A stretch of DNA of 64,000 nt from Taishania pollutisoli (GCF_014518315.1 NZ_JACVEL010000001.1:434001-498000), one strand, 5' to 3'. Shown: positions 17,581 through 27,499, counted from the stretch's first letter. The notes: a model not told the origin generated them from the letters alone. Numbers and translations: made by a program.

Positions 17581-19035
17581 TTACAGTTCTTTTCTCAATC
17601 GGGCTACAGGTATATTGAGTTGTTCCCGGTATTTTGCGATTGTTCTACGGGCAATATTGTACCCTTTTTCATTCAGCAAATCCGCCAGTTTCTCATCTGT
17701 AAGCGGTTTTCTTTTTTCTTCTCCTTCGATCGCATCCGACAGGATTTTCTTTACTTCCCGGGTCGACACTTCCTCTCCCGAATCTGTTGACAATGATTCT
17801 GAAAAGAAATACTTGAGCGGGAAAATTCCATAATTGGTTTGTACGTATTTACTGTTGGCAACACGTGAAATCGTTGAAATATCCAATCCTACCGTATCGG
17901 CAATATCTTTTAGAATCATGGGGCGCAATTGCGTTTCATCTCCCGTCAGGAAAAATTCGCGCTGGTACTCCATGATGGCAGTCATTGTGAGTAAAAGTGT
18001 ATTTTGCCGCTGCTTGATTGCATCAATAAACCACTTGGCTCCTTCCAGTTTTTGTTTTACAAACTGCAATGCCTCTTTATCGGATTTACTCGTTTTTGCA
18101 CCTTCCGAGTAGCTTCTGAGCATATTCTCATATCCTTTGCTCAACCGCAGTTCTGGAGCATTTCGCCCGTTAATTGTCAGTTCCAGCTTCCCTTCAAATT
18201 CTGTCACCATAAAATCGGGGATGATCTGCTGCATATTTTTAGCAGCTTCTTTCATTGATCCGCCCGGTTTTGGATTGAGTTTAATGATCTCGTCAATTGC
18301 TTCTTTGAGGTCTTCTTCTTCAATCTCCAGTTTTTTCTGAATCTGTGTATAGTGTTTTTTTGTAAATTCTTCGAAGTGGTCTTCCAGGATTTTTTTGGCG
18401 GTAAATTTAGTAATATCACCATCCTGCTTCCGGTTGATCTGAAGGATCAGGCACTCCTGTAAATCACGAGCACCGACTCCGGCCGGATCCAACTCCTGGA
18501 TTACTTTCAACACTGCTTCTACTTCTTCTTCCGTCACCATCACATTCATGGAAAACGCCAGGTCATCCACAATGGCTTCCACTTCCCGGTTCAGGTACCC
18601 CGAATCATCCAGGTTTCCGATCAGTACATCTGCGATCAGGAACTGTGTATCGTCCAAATCGACCAATGTCAGCTGATCCATCATCCGTTCCTGGAACGAT
18701 TGTTCTCCGGACAACGGTATCACCCGCTCCTCGTCATCCCTGGAATGGTTGTTAACCTGTGTTTTATAATCCGGTGTATCGTCATCAAAATAGTCCGAAA
18801 TATCAAAGTCAACATCATCGTTGCCAAATTCGTCCTCTCCTTCGAAATCGTCCTGTGCATCAAAATCATCCTCTGATTCATCATTCCCTTCTTCCAATGC
18901 CGGATTTTCTTCAATTTCCTGTTTAATGCGCTGGTCTAACTCCATAGTGGGTACCTGTAGCAACTTCATTAGCTGAATTTGCTGCGGAGACAACCGTTGC
19001 TCCAGCTTTTGTGACAGATGTTGTTTTAATGCCAT
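17581..19035 (-). CDS. rpoN: RNA polymerase sigma-54 factor
   Basis: Sigma-54 directs RNA polymerase to -24/-12 promoters and needs an AAA+ activator. The 484-residue protein has the Gln/Leu-rich region I (LEQRLSPQQIQLMKLLQVP, residues 11-29), the very acidic region II (about 42-90), the core-binding and DNA-binding regions, and the C-terminal RpoN box. The RpoN box reads ARRTIAKYREQL and is followed by nine residues to the end (NIPVARLRKEL tail). All are canonical. No sigma-54 activator gene is in the window. A -7 match lies 28 nt upstream of the ATG. Confidence 0.97.
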   Translation of the reverse strand: MALKQHLSQKLEQRLSPQQIQLMKLLQVPTMELDQRIKQEIEENPALEEGNDESEDDFDAQDDFEGEDEFGNDDVDFDISDYFDDDTPDYKTQVNNHSRDDEERVIPLSGEQSFQERMMDQLTLVDLDDTQFLIADVLIGNLDDSGYLNREVEAIVDDLAFSMNVMVTEEEVEAVLKVIQELDPAGVGARDLQECLILQINRKQDGDITKFTAKKILEDHFEEFTKKHYTQIQKKLEIEEEDLKEAIDEIIKLNPKPGGSMKEAAKNMQQIIPDFMVTEFEGKLELTINGRNAPELRLSKGYENMLRSYSEGAKTSKSDKEALQFVKQKLEGAKWFIDAIKQRQNTLLLTMTAIMEYQREFFLTGDETQLRPMILKDIADTVGLDISTISRVANSKYVQTNYGIFPLKYFFSESLSTDSGEEVSTREVKKILSDAIEGEEKRKPLTDEKLADLLNEKGYNIARRTIAKYREQLNIPVARLRKEL

Positions 19036-19063
19036 GCTTTTTAAAAGTAGATAAATCTTTGTT

Positions 19064-19071
19064 CAAAGATA
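19064..19071 (-). promoter_or_regulatory. Candidate -7 element of rpoN
   Basis: TATCTTTG on the minus strand matches TAnnTTTG, 28 nt before the rpoN ATG. No convincing -33 element was seen. Confidence 0.45.
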
Positions 19072-19183
19072 CGGCAAAACTTTTATTTTCATGTTTTGTT
19101 GGACAAGTTAGCTGGGAAAACGGGATTTAATTTTCGCAAGTCTCTTGTTTCTATGGTTTCGAATACAAAAAACACGGCGCAAA

Positions 19184-19213
19184 AAAAGCCATCTGTGTGC
19201 TCAGATGGCTTTT
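19184..19213 (-). terminator. Intrinsic terminator after the 49-residue gene
   Basis: A perfect 12-bp stem (19184-19195 with 19202-19213) with a 6-nt loop is followed, on the minus strand, by a run of T residues (the A-run at 19181-19187). It lies 21 nt past the stop of the small gene at 19235 and insulates rpoN. Confidence 0.85.
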
Positions 19214-19234
19214 ATGTTTTCCTTTGGTAAGAAA

Positions 19235-19384
19235 TTAATTCAGGTGAATTAATATTTTCTGTTTTTTGACCGTTTTTACATCCAGTGATTTACTGTAGTT
19301 AAAAATGGTATTCAAAACTGATTGACTTGGTCCGTTTTTTTTCTCCTTTTTTACAGGAGCAATTGAGGGTAAACTATTTAACAT
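19235..19384 (-). CDS. 49-residue small basic protein
   Basis: This short frame starts at an ATG at 19384, ends at TAA and encodes 49 residues, opening MLNSLPSIAPVKKEKK. The middle has SVLNTIFNYSKSLDVK and the protein ends in a hydrophobic KQKILIHLN. The layout, with a basic disordered front, a helix containing NYSKSL and a terminal hydrophobic strand ending in LN, resembles small conserved Bacteroidota proteins I recall but cannot name. It is flanked by its own -7 match upstream and a perfect terminator downstream, which strongly supports a real gene. It fills the 584-nt gap between rpoN and the next gene; the remaining 235 nt upstream show nothing else. Function unknown. Confidence 0.75.
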   Translation of the reverse strand: MLNSLPSIAPVKKEKKNGPSQSVLNTIFNYSKSLDVKTVKKQKILIHLN

Positions 19385-19424
19385 AGGCGTTCATTTATTT
19401 TGGTTCCTATTGAAAGAAACGAAA

Positions 19425-19432
19425 CAAATTTA
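19425..19432 (-). promoter_or_regulatory. Candidate -7 element of the 49-residue gene
   Basis: TAAATTTG on the minus strand matches TAnnTTTG and gives a leader of about 35 nt. Confidence 0.5.
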
Positions 19433-19619
19433 TGTTTATTGTTTAACTCCTTTATTTAATTATGCAAAAATAATGATTTTCTGTTAATCATGAGACCCAT
19501 CCGTTTAGTAATATCCATTAAAAAAAATCAAAAATCTAATTATCAATAAGTTATTGTTGAATTATTTTCCGGGGAACAATTCTTTTGATTGGTGTTTAAA
19601 TCCGGACTTCCGTTGATGA

Positions 19620-20039
19620 TTATGCGAGAAACAGCAGAACAAGTAAACCTACTTTCAGCAACTCCAGCAACACGTAACCAATATGGTAACGGGACGGCTC
19701 TATCGGAATATTATTGAGCAACATGGCCGCACGCCTGTCCATTGCAGGAAGCATCCAAAAAGTCTGTACAACCAGCACAATCAATAACCCCGTCATTGCG
19801 GTCATCCCCTGTTGTTCAAGCAAATTGACATTGACAATAAAAAGTAGCGTTATCAACAGAAAGCAACACCATTCCACCCGGTTTAATGCTTTGAACACCA
19901 ACCGTCCGATTCCCACTCCCAATGATCGGTTGATCCCGGGCGCCTTAAATTTCAACCACGATTCCATGAAACTGATTGCACCGACAAACCCCAACCAGAT
20001 ACCTGTCAGTAAAGCAACAATTAATGACCCGGATACCAT
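19620..20039 (-). CDS. Four-helix membrane protein, last gene of the globin operon
   Basis: This 139-residue integral membrane protein has four hydrophobic segments: about residues 2-25, 55-75, 80-98 and 120-138. It carries conserved-looking charged residues at the second-helix border (NRVEW) and in the third loop (MDRRAAMLL). The layout recalls the DUF4149/TMEM205-like group, a weak match. It begins 3 nt after the truncated-haemoglobin stop, so it is almost certainly co-expressed with it and with the 94-residue membrane protein. A role in the same nitric-oxide or oxygen response is inferred from context only. Confidence 0.65.
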   Translation of the reverse strand: MVSGSLIVALLTGIWLGFVGAISFMESWLKFKAPGINRSLGVGIGRLVFKALNRVEWCCFLLITLLFIVNVNLLEQQGMTAMTGLLIVLVVQTFWMLPAMDRRAAMLLNNIPIEPSRYHIGYVLLELLKVGLLVLLFLA

Positions 20040-20042
20040 ACT

Positions 20043-20426
20043 TTAAATTAATTGATGTGCTTTCAGGTAAGCAATTTTAGATTGAAAGATAGAAGCCATC
20101 CGTTCTCCCTGTTTTTTCGCCTTCTCTGCACGCTCCCCCTCAAACAGCGAGTCTACTGTACGATGAAAAATCCCGATCCATCTGGAAAAGTGTGTTGTAT
20201 CAACAGGCATCTGAGCATGTGGAGGAAACGGAGCCCCATAATAGGTATGCTCATCCAACAAGATCGTTTGCCAGAACCGATACATTTTTTCCAGGTGTTC
20301 TTCCCACCGGTCTTGAATAATCCCTTCAAAAACGGGACTTAAAAGACCATCTCTCCGCACATTTCCGTAAAATTCATCAACCAATAGCCGGATGTCTTCT
20401 ATTTTTTCAATATCCTGTTTCATCAT
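20043..20426 (-). CDS. Group III truncated haemoglobin
   Basis: This is a 2-on-2 globin of 127 residues, counted from the ATG at 20426. A longer frame reaches 20495 but overlaps the preceding gene. Hallmarks are EFYGNV with Tyr20 at the B10 position, the F-W pair at 51-52, and the proximal-His motif THFSRWIGIFH with His79. Group III globins bind haem and ligands such as O2 or NO. The start overlaps the stop of the upstream membrane-protein gene in an ATGA arrangement, so the two are translationally coupled. The Rrf2/NsrR-like regulator upstream supports a nitric-oxide or redox stress role. Confidence 0.9.
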   Translation of the reverse strand: MMKQDIEKIEDIRLLVDEFYGNVRRDGLLSPVFEGIIQDRWEEHLEKMYRFWQTILLDEHTYYGAPFPPHAQMPVDTTHFSRWIGIFHRTVDSLFEGERAEKAKKQGERMASIFQSKIAYLKAHQLI

Positions 20427-20707
20427 TCCATGAAAATATTGGCTACAATTACTGCAGCGTTTAAAACCAGGCCAACATAAAAAAAGATCAGGCACAGTTT
20501 TGCAGGAATCTGGGCGATAAACGCCGCATTAGAAGCCATTGTAACAATTGCGCATACAACCAACCCCAGGTAAAAATGGTTCTCTATCGAATACATTGCC
20601 CCAATGGAACCAAAGCAACTTAAAAATGTCATCATCAATGTCATTGCACCAAAACGAGACACTTCAAACCAACTTGCCTGCCGTTCAAACCAACTTACAT
20701 TTTCCAT
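20423..20707 (-). CDS. 94-residue three-helix membrane protein
   Basis: This small integral membrane protein has three hydrophobic helices (about residues 19-40, 45-63 and 68-91) and an aromatic N-terminus (SWFERQASWFEVSRFG). I recognise no family. It is the first gene of the operon that continues with the truncated haemoglobin (ATGA overlap) and the four-helix membrane protein. An operator-like palindrome (20717-20740) lies 10 nt before its ATG. It could deliver ligand to, or dock, the globin at the membrane; that is speculation from context. Confidence 0.7.
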   Translation of the reverse strand: MENVSWFERQASWFEVSRFGAMTLMMTFLSCFGSIGAMYSIENHFYLGLVVCAIVTMASNAAFIAQIPAKLCLIFFYVGLVLNAAVIVANIFME

Positions 20708-20716
20708 ATTTATTGA

Positions 20717-20740
20717 ATTTAAGATAAAAAAGTCGTAAAT
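20717..20740. promoter_or_regulatory. Second copy of the Rrf2-gene palindrome
   Basis: ATTTAAGA, an 8-nt spacer and TCGTAAAT match the site at 21259-21282 in 15 of 16 arm positions with identical spacing. It lies immediately before the three-gene membrane-protein/globin operon and is probably the Rrf2-type repressor's operator. Confidence 0.65.
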
Positions 20741-20776
20741 AAGTATATCACTTAGTAATTTCTCATTTCTTTCATT

Positions 20777-21217
20777 TTATGCCTGTCTGATCAATCGCGT
20801 AACTCCTTCCTGCAAACCAACTGTAAGATCATAAACACTTGTTTCCTGCAGTACTTTTTTCAGATTCGACCGAATCTCGACAAACTTATCATGCAACGGG
20901 CAAGGTTCCAGGTGACTGCATGACTTTAAGCCAAGTGCACACCCCTCAAACAATTCGTCCCCGTCAATCGCTGTAACAATATCGCTTACGCGAATTGCGT
21001 CCATCCGGTGCTTTTCTATATAGAATCCACCATTTGGGCCTGTCTGAGACTGTACGATGTTCCGTTTTACCAACGCTCCCAAGACTTTAGCTGTAAATGC
21101 TACCGGAGAATCTGTGTTTTTTGCAATATCTCCGATTTTTACACGGTTGTCATTCAATGATTGGGTCGCAATATAGATAATCGCTTTAATCCCATACTCA
21201 CATGCTTTTGAGAACAT
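20777..21217 (-). CDS. Rrf2-family iron-sulfur regulator (NsrR-like)
   Basis: This 146-residue regulator starts at the ATG at 21217. The longer frame starts at a TTG lying in the promoter. It has an N-terminal winged helix (MFSKACEYGIKAIIYIA, then VKIGDIAKNTDSPVAFTAKVLGAL) and three cysteines, Cys93, Cys100 and Cys106, in GCALGLKSCSHLEPCPLHDKF. These are positioned like the Fe-S ligands of IscR and NsrR. Such proteins sense NO, oxidation or Fe-S status by cluster loss. It lies directly upstream of the truncated-globin operon, and both transcription units carry the same palindrome. NsrR function is likely but not proven. Confidence 0.88.
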   Translation of the reverse strand: MFSKACEYGIKAIIYIATQSLNDNRVKIGDIAKNTDSPVAFTAKVLGALVKRNIVQSQTGPNGGFYIEKHRMDAIRVSDIVTAIDGDELFEGCALGLKSCSHLEPCPLHDKFVEIRSNLKKVLQETSVYDLTVGLQEGVTRLIRQA

Positions 21218-21238
21218 CCTACTTTCTGTTTTATGAAA

Positions 21239-21270
21239 CAAAAATAAACATATTTTTTATTTAAGACAAA
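21239..21270 (-). promoter_or_regulatory. Promoter of the Rrf2-family gene
   Basis: On the minus strand TTTG (21270-21267), a 20-nt spacer and TATTTTTG (21246-21239) fit the Bacteroidota -33/-7 consensus. The start codon at 21217 follows after a short leader. The -33 element lies in the centre of the palindrome at 21254-21287, so a bound regulator would block RNA polymerase. Confidence 0.65.
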
Positions 21271-21287
21271 AACATCTTAAATAAAAA
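21254..21287. promoter_or_regulatory. Palindromic operator upstream of the Rrf2 gene
   Basis: Perfect 13-bp arms (21254-21266 and 21275-21287) flank an 8-nt spacer; the core is ATTTAAGA-N8-TCTTAAAT. It covers the -33 element of the Rrf2 promoter and recurs almost exactly at 20717-20740. Autoregulation is inferred. Confidence 0.7.
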
Positions 21288-21398
21288 CCGGTATTGCCTC
21301 AAAAATGTGTGTAATCGCTTTTATACCGACTGTGTCACCTGAAAGAGACATTGCACCGGGAAAAAAAAGCACACACACTACCGTCAAAGGATTTAAAC

Positions 21399-21426
21399 GA
21401 AAAAAGGACAGCTTTCGCCATCCTTT
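21399..21426 (-). terminator. Intrinsic terminator after icd
   Basis: A 10-bp stem (21403-21412 with 21417-21426, G-T pairs included) with a GAAA tetraloop on the minus strand is followed by a T-run. It lies 22 nt after the icd stop. Confidence 0.85.
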
Positions 21427-21448
21427 CTCCTGTTATTTTATTGTGAGA

Positions 21449-23683
<2,235 letters not shown>

Positions 23684-23703
23684 CTATAAAATTGTACGCG
23701 CGA

Positions 23704-23711
23704 CAAATTTA
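23704..23711 (-). promoter_or_regulatory. Candidate -7 element of icd
   Basis: TAAATTTG on the minus strand matches TAnnTTTG, 59 nt before the icd ATG. Confidence 0.4.
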
Positions 23712-23842
23712 ATGGAACAAAACAGATATACAAGGTATTTTTAGTCAAAAGTGTGCTAAAATTTGAAAAAAAATGCGTTCCCATAACACTGAAAACGCCT
23801 GTGTTTTAACAATTCGATTTCCTCCGTTAAATTTAAATCTTT

Positions 23843-23850
23843 TACCTTTG
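23843..23850 (+). promoter_or_regulatory. Candidate -7 element of the adhesin-PorP/SprF pair
   Basis: TACCTTTG matches TAnnTTTG and lies 21 nt before the preferred ATG at 23872. It supports that start over the earlier in-frame ATG at 23773. Confidence 0.45.
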
Positions 23851-23871
23851 CCGTTCATTAAACTTGTATCT

Positions 23872-25101
23872 ATGATTCTAAAAAAGATCAATCACTGGAT
23901 ATTACTATTATTCACTCTCTTTCTTTTTCTCTTCGATTCGTTTTCCTGCACCATTGATGTCGTTATCAATCAAGGAAATTCCGTTTCACTTTGTCCCGGA
24001 ACTCCGGACGGATTGACAGCCACTGTCGGATATGTCAATTATACCTGGAGCGGAGTCGCTGCGGGAACAGGAAATACAGCAACTGCAACAGGTAATGGAT
24101 GGGTGTATATAGATGCAGAAGACAATGTTGGCTGCATTTCCAGGGATTCCATTCTTGTTTCCCTCTATCCCGATCCGAATCCTGTCATCTCTTCGAGTGA
24201 AGGTCTGAACATCTGCCCTGCCATTAGCGGTTCAACATTGAGTCTGAATCAGTCGTTCACAAATTATACATGGAATGACGGATCAACCAGTCCTACTTTA
24301 TTCATCACCGAATCCGGATCATATGAAGTTGTTGTAACAGATGCCAACGGATGTAAAGACTCGGCCGAAGCAACCATCAATTTTGTTGAATTCAGTCTGG
24401 AAGCCATTGGAGGCACAACCGTTTGCTCCGGTTCTTATTTGCTATTGGAAGCTGGTGGCGGTGATGTGTATGCCTGGTCAACAGGTGAATTTTCTGAGGC
24501 AATTGTCGTTGCACCACAGCAACCTTCCACGTATTCCGTCACGATCTATAAAGGTGCATGCTTTCAAACATTGTCCCTGGCAATTGATATTGCAGAACTA
24601 CCTGAATTTTCAATGCCCGATACGATCTTTGTACTTCCGGGACAAACCGAATATGCCTACGGACCTGCAAATTTTGATACTTATTTATGGTCACCTGCGG
24701 AAAACATTACCGCTACAACGGGATCAAGCACCGGGTACACGGGAACTACATCCGGCAATGTTACGTTGGTCGCTACCAGCAACACATTGGGGTGTTCGAT
24801 GACACACACCACCCATTTCAAATTAATTGACTTAACCATTCCACAGGGATTTTCTCCCAACGGAGACGGTATTAACGATGTATTTGAAATACCTGAAATA
24901 TATGAATTCACAGCGGAGCTGAAAGTCTGGAACCGATGGGGTGACGTCGTGTTTGAATCGGACAGGTACCTGAACAACTGGGACGGTACGTGCAGAACCA
25001 GCTTGTGCATGGGAGGCGATACATTACCGGAAGGAACTTATTTTTATACATTAACAATAGACGGACACCGATTTGACGGCTACCTTACGCTAAAACAATA
25101 A
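23872..25101 (+). CDS. Secreted Ig-like protein with type IX (CHU_C) C-terminal domain
   Basis: This 409-residue protein, counted from the ATG at 23872, has a signal peptide directly before a CTIDVVINQGNSVSLCPG start. Three or so Ig/PKD-like beta-sandwich repeats of about 80 residues follow, each with a Trp (YTWSG, YTWND, VYAWSTGE). The last 87 residues are the gliding-motility-associated C-terminal domain: SPNGDGINDVFEIP, then KVWNRWGDVVFES and GTYFYTLTIDG. That domain is a type IX secretion signal, so the protein should reach the cell surface. A PorP/SprF gene begins 4 nt downstream, the usual partner. Role: surface adhesin by inference. Confidence 0.88.
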   Translation: MILKKINHWILLLFTLFLFLFDSFSCTIDVVINQGNSVSLCPGTPDGLTATVGYVNYTWSGVAAGTGNTATATGNGWVYIDAEDNVGCISRDSILVSLYPDPNPVISSSEGLNICPAISGSTLSLNQSFTNYTWNDGSTSPTLFITESGSYEVVVTDANGCKDSAEATINFVEFSLEAIGGTTVCSGSYLLLEAGGGDVYAWSTGEFSEAIVVAPQQPSTYSVTIYKGACFQTLSLAIDIAELPEFSMPDTIFVLPGQTEYAYGPANFDTYLWSPAENITATTGSSTGYTGTTSGNVTLVATSNTLGCSMTHTTHFKLIDLTIPQGFSPNGDGINDVFEIPEIYEFTAELKVWNRWGDVVFESDRYLNNWDGTCRTSLCMGGDTLPEGTYFYTLTIDGHRFDGYLTLKQ

Positions 25102-25105
25102 GAAA

Positions 25106-26080
25106 ATGAGACGATTTTTACTCGCAATCATCTGTATCTCCGGATCTGTAGCGTTTGGTCAGACCAATGCGCGCTTTTCTCAATTCAATGTTGCAAAAGG
25201 ATTGCTAAACCCGGGAGCAATCGGTGTAGAAGCACGAATTTCTGCGGAATTAATCTACCGGACGCAATGGACCGGACAGGAAGGTGCCCCTTCCACCGTT
25301 GGGTTTATCGGTGCCTATGAAATTAATTCATCGCATGCTGTGGGAATTTCAGCAATCAATGACCGTGTGGGGATCGCCAAATCAACAGGAATCAATGCCG
25401 GGTACGCCTATCGGATTTATATCAATGACGAGCAATATTTCGCGTTGGGCGCAAGTGTCGGTGTACAGAATGTCAACAATGATTATTCCCGTTTGTTCCT
25501 GATCAATCAAAACGATCCTGCTTTTATGCAGAGTTTCAATCAATGGCGATTCAATGCCGGGTTTGGTGTGTATTACAACGGACCGAAAATGTACATCGGT
25601 TATTCGATTCCATCGTTGATGAACAATATTCACACAGGACCAAATAACGGATTCAAAGTAAATAGGTGGCATCATTACCTGGCAACCGGATTCTACCTGT
25701 CGAACAGCAGCGGAAGTTATATTTTCAATCCGTGTATCCAGGTTAAATTCGTTCCCAACTCTCCGCTACAAGGAGATTTGATGCTTCGCAATATCTTTCA
25801 CGGAAGAATGGCATTCACAGTCGGTTACCGGTCTGAAAATGCGCTTGCCGCAGGGTTTGACATCATGATCTCCAACGTTGCGCGGATCGGATACAATTTC
25901 AATTACAACCTTGGTCGTTATTCACAATTCATGGCAACTTCCCACGAAGTCTACCTGGGAATGGGATTACCGTTCTATTATGAGACCAATCGATTCGGTA
26001 AACGACAGTACACAAACAAGAAGCAAAGTTTCTCCAACGATTACAAAAAAAGAGCACGTAAGCTAAACAAGAGAAGGTAG
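25106..26080 (+). CDS. PorP/SprF-family outer-membrane protein
   Basis: This 324-residue protein has a signal peptide (to about residue 19, AFGQ) and an outer-membrane beta-barrel of the PorP/SprF family. Typical features are the early ARFSQFNVAKGLLNPGAIG segment, the repeated alternating-hydrophobicity strands and the late GRYSQFMATSHEVYLGMGLPF segment. Unusually for the family it ends in a basic tail (KKRARKLNKRR). In SprB-SprF type systems such a protein anchors or helps secrete the partner adhesin encoded next to it. The 4-nt gap to the CHU_C protein upstream supports that pairing. It is not the core PorP of the secretion machine, since no por or gld genes surround it. Confidence 0.9.
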   Translation: MRRFLLAIICISGSVAFGQTNARFSQFNVAKGLLNPGAIGVEARISAELIYRTQWTGQEGAPSTVGFIGAYEINSSHAVGISAINDRVGIAKSTGINAGYAYRIYINDEQYFALGASVGVQNVNNDYSRLFLINQNDPAFMQSFNQWRFNAGFGVYYNGPKMYIGYSIPSLMNNIHTGPNNGFKVNRWHHYLATGFYLSNSSGSYIFNPCIQVKFVPNSPLQGDLMLRNIFHGRMAFTVGYRSENALAAGFDIMISNVARIGYNFNYNLGRYSQFMATSHEVYLGMGLPFYYETNRFGKRQYTNKKQSFSNDYKKRARKLNKRR

Positions 26081-26161
26081 GTAGCTGATCACCACTTTAA
26101 TTTTAATCGAATGAAATAATTTTTTCTATTTTTATTCGTTGTAAGTCAAAAATATAAAACT

Positions 26162-26830
26162 ATGCGTAGACTATTCTTCTCTTTTACTTGTGCGTTACTT
26201 GCATTCCAGGGAATTGCCCAAAAAGATAATCATTCGAAATTTGCGATCAAATATTCTCCCACGCAATTAATCATGGGGGAATTACATTTTGCGTATGAAC
26301 AGCGGATCGCCCGGCAGTCAAGTATTGAGATTGGTCTGGGACCTACTGTGTCTGAAATTGGGTTGACTCCTGTAATTTTTGAAAACATGTTTGGATCCTA
26401 TATGGGGTGGGGAAAGGAAAGTGGTCTTGGATTTTTCGGGTCATTGGCATTCCGTTACTATCCGATTTCAGGATTGGCAACAGCTCCGCGAGGATTGTAC
26501 ATTGGTCCGGAATTAAAATATAGATTGTACAATACCAAGTATGTCGATCAGATGTATGGATTGGGGGAACGGATTGGAGCTACAACACAACTCTCATTTA
26601 AGTTCTACACCGGTTTCCAATTCTGGTTGGGAAATAAATTCTCCATGGACGTGTTTACTGCTGTAGGAGTTGGTAACACAAGTCTGACCAGTCATTACGG
26701 AAATGTCGTTTACAATCAGGATACCGGAATGAATGAGTATTTCTGGGACTCGAATACACGTTCGCGCGTATTCTTTACAGGTGCATTCGGGTTTAAATTC
26801 GGGATCGGAGGGACACGTAAAGATCAGTAA
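26162..26830 (+). CDS. Outer-membrane beta-barrel-like secreted protein
   Basis: This 222-residue protein has a signal peptide ending near GIAQK (about residue 20). The mature chain has about eight alternating hydrophobic strands, Tyr/Phe/Gly-rich, ending FKFGIGG. It resembles small 8-stranded porin-like or DUF3575-type barrels of Bacteroidota. Candidate strands include FHFAYEQRIA-type and LSFKFYTGFQFWLG segments. Ligand and role are unknown. It stands alone, 81 nt after the PorP/SprF gene, and is followed by a clear terminator. Confidence 0.65.
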   Translation: MRRLFFSFTCALLAFQGIAQKDNHSKFAIKYSPTQLIMGELHFAYEQRIARQSSIEIGLGPTVSEIGLTPVIFENMFGSYMGWGKESGLGFFGSLAFRYYPISGLATAPRGLYIGPELKYRLYNTKYVDQMYGLGERIGATTQLSFKFYTGFQFWLGNKFSMDVFTAVGVGNTSLTSHYGNVVYNQDTGMNEYFWDSNTRSRVFFTGAFGFKFGIGGTRKDQ

Positions 26831-26851
26831 GGAATCAGTCATTATACTGTT

Positions 26852-26878
26852 AGGTCGCCTCAAAAGGGCGACTTTTTT
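26852..26878 (+). terminator. Intrinsic terminator after the barrel-protein gene
   Basis: A 6-bp GC-rich stem (26854-26859 with 26867-26872), extendable by weak pairs, is followed by a T6 run. Confidence 0.8.
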
Positions 26879-26967
26879 CATTTATAACACACTCAAAAAC
26901 AACTCCTACTGATTTTTATTTAAAAAAATATGCATTTCCATGTCACTTTTCCTCTTTTCAATACACT

Positions 26968-26975
26968 TACCTTTG
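26968..26975 (+). promoter_or_regulatory. Candidate -7 element of the sigma-factor operon
   Basis: TACCTTTG matches TAnnTTTG, 13 nt before the ATG at 26989. No -33 TTG at proper spacing was seen. Confidence 0.45.
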
Positions 26976-26988
26976 TGAGCAGACTTTT

Positions 26989-27489
26989 ATGAGTAATAAG
27001 AAGAAAAAAGAATTCATGTCCCTGTACAAACCTATTCATGCTCGTTTTGAAAGGTTTTGTAAAGCGCGCGTATACGGGGAAATGGATTTTAAAGACTTAA
27101 TGCAGGAAACAGTAGTCGTTGCCTTTGAAAAATTCGAGGGGATCAACAACAAAGATGCTTTTCTTCACTTTCTATTTGGAATCAGTATTCGGATATTGTC
27201 CAATTCCACTAAGAAGATCCGGGAAGAGAAATGGTCTGATAGTTTTGAGAATCGCTCACACGGTTATTCGGAAGCAGAACGACAACTGGAAATAGAAGAC
27301 TTGTACAAAGCATTGGGGAAGCTCCCTGAACTGCAACGGGAAGCATTGATTCTCTTTGAAATTTCGGGATTCTCCATCAAGGAAGTAGCAGTAATTCAGG
27401 AAGCAAGTGAAGATGCTGTAAAAAAACGATTAACGCGCGGAAGACAAGAATTGGCCAAACTATTGACAGAACAACCTGTTATTGCATAA
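26989..27489 (+). CDS. ECF-type sigma-70 family sigma factor
   Basis: This 166-residue alternative sigma factor has region 2 in the N-terminal half (FKDLMQETVVVAFEKFEGI...AFLHFLFGISIRIL, about residues 27-72). Region 4 is in the C-terminal half (LPELQREALILFEISGFSIKEVA, then EDAVKKRLTRGRQEL, about 113-157). The spacing fits ECF factors. Its stop lies 10 nt before the ATG of a GIN-domain membrane protein, and the pair probably forms a sigma/anti-sigma-like unit. The signal sensed is unknown. Confidence 0.9.
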   Translation: MSNKKKKEFMSLYKPIHARFERFCKARVYGEMDFKDLMQETVVVAFEKFEGINNKDAFLHFLFGISIRILSNSTKKIREEKWSDSFENRSHGYSEAERQLEIEDLYKALGKLPELQREALILFEISGFSIKEVAVIQEASEDAVKKRLTRGRQELAKLLTEQPVIA

Positions 27490-27499
27490 AAAGAAAGGT

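Noticed and set aside
19145-19180. GGTTTCGAATAC resembling a tRNA T-arm
   Set aside because: No acceptor, D or anticodon arms can be folded around it and no CCA-proximal pairing exists.
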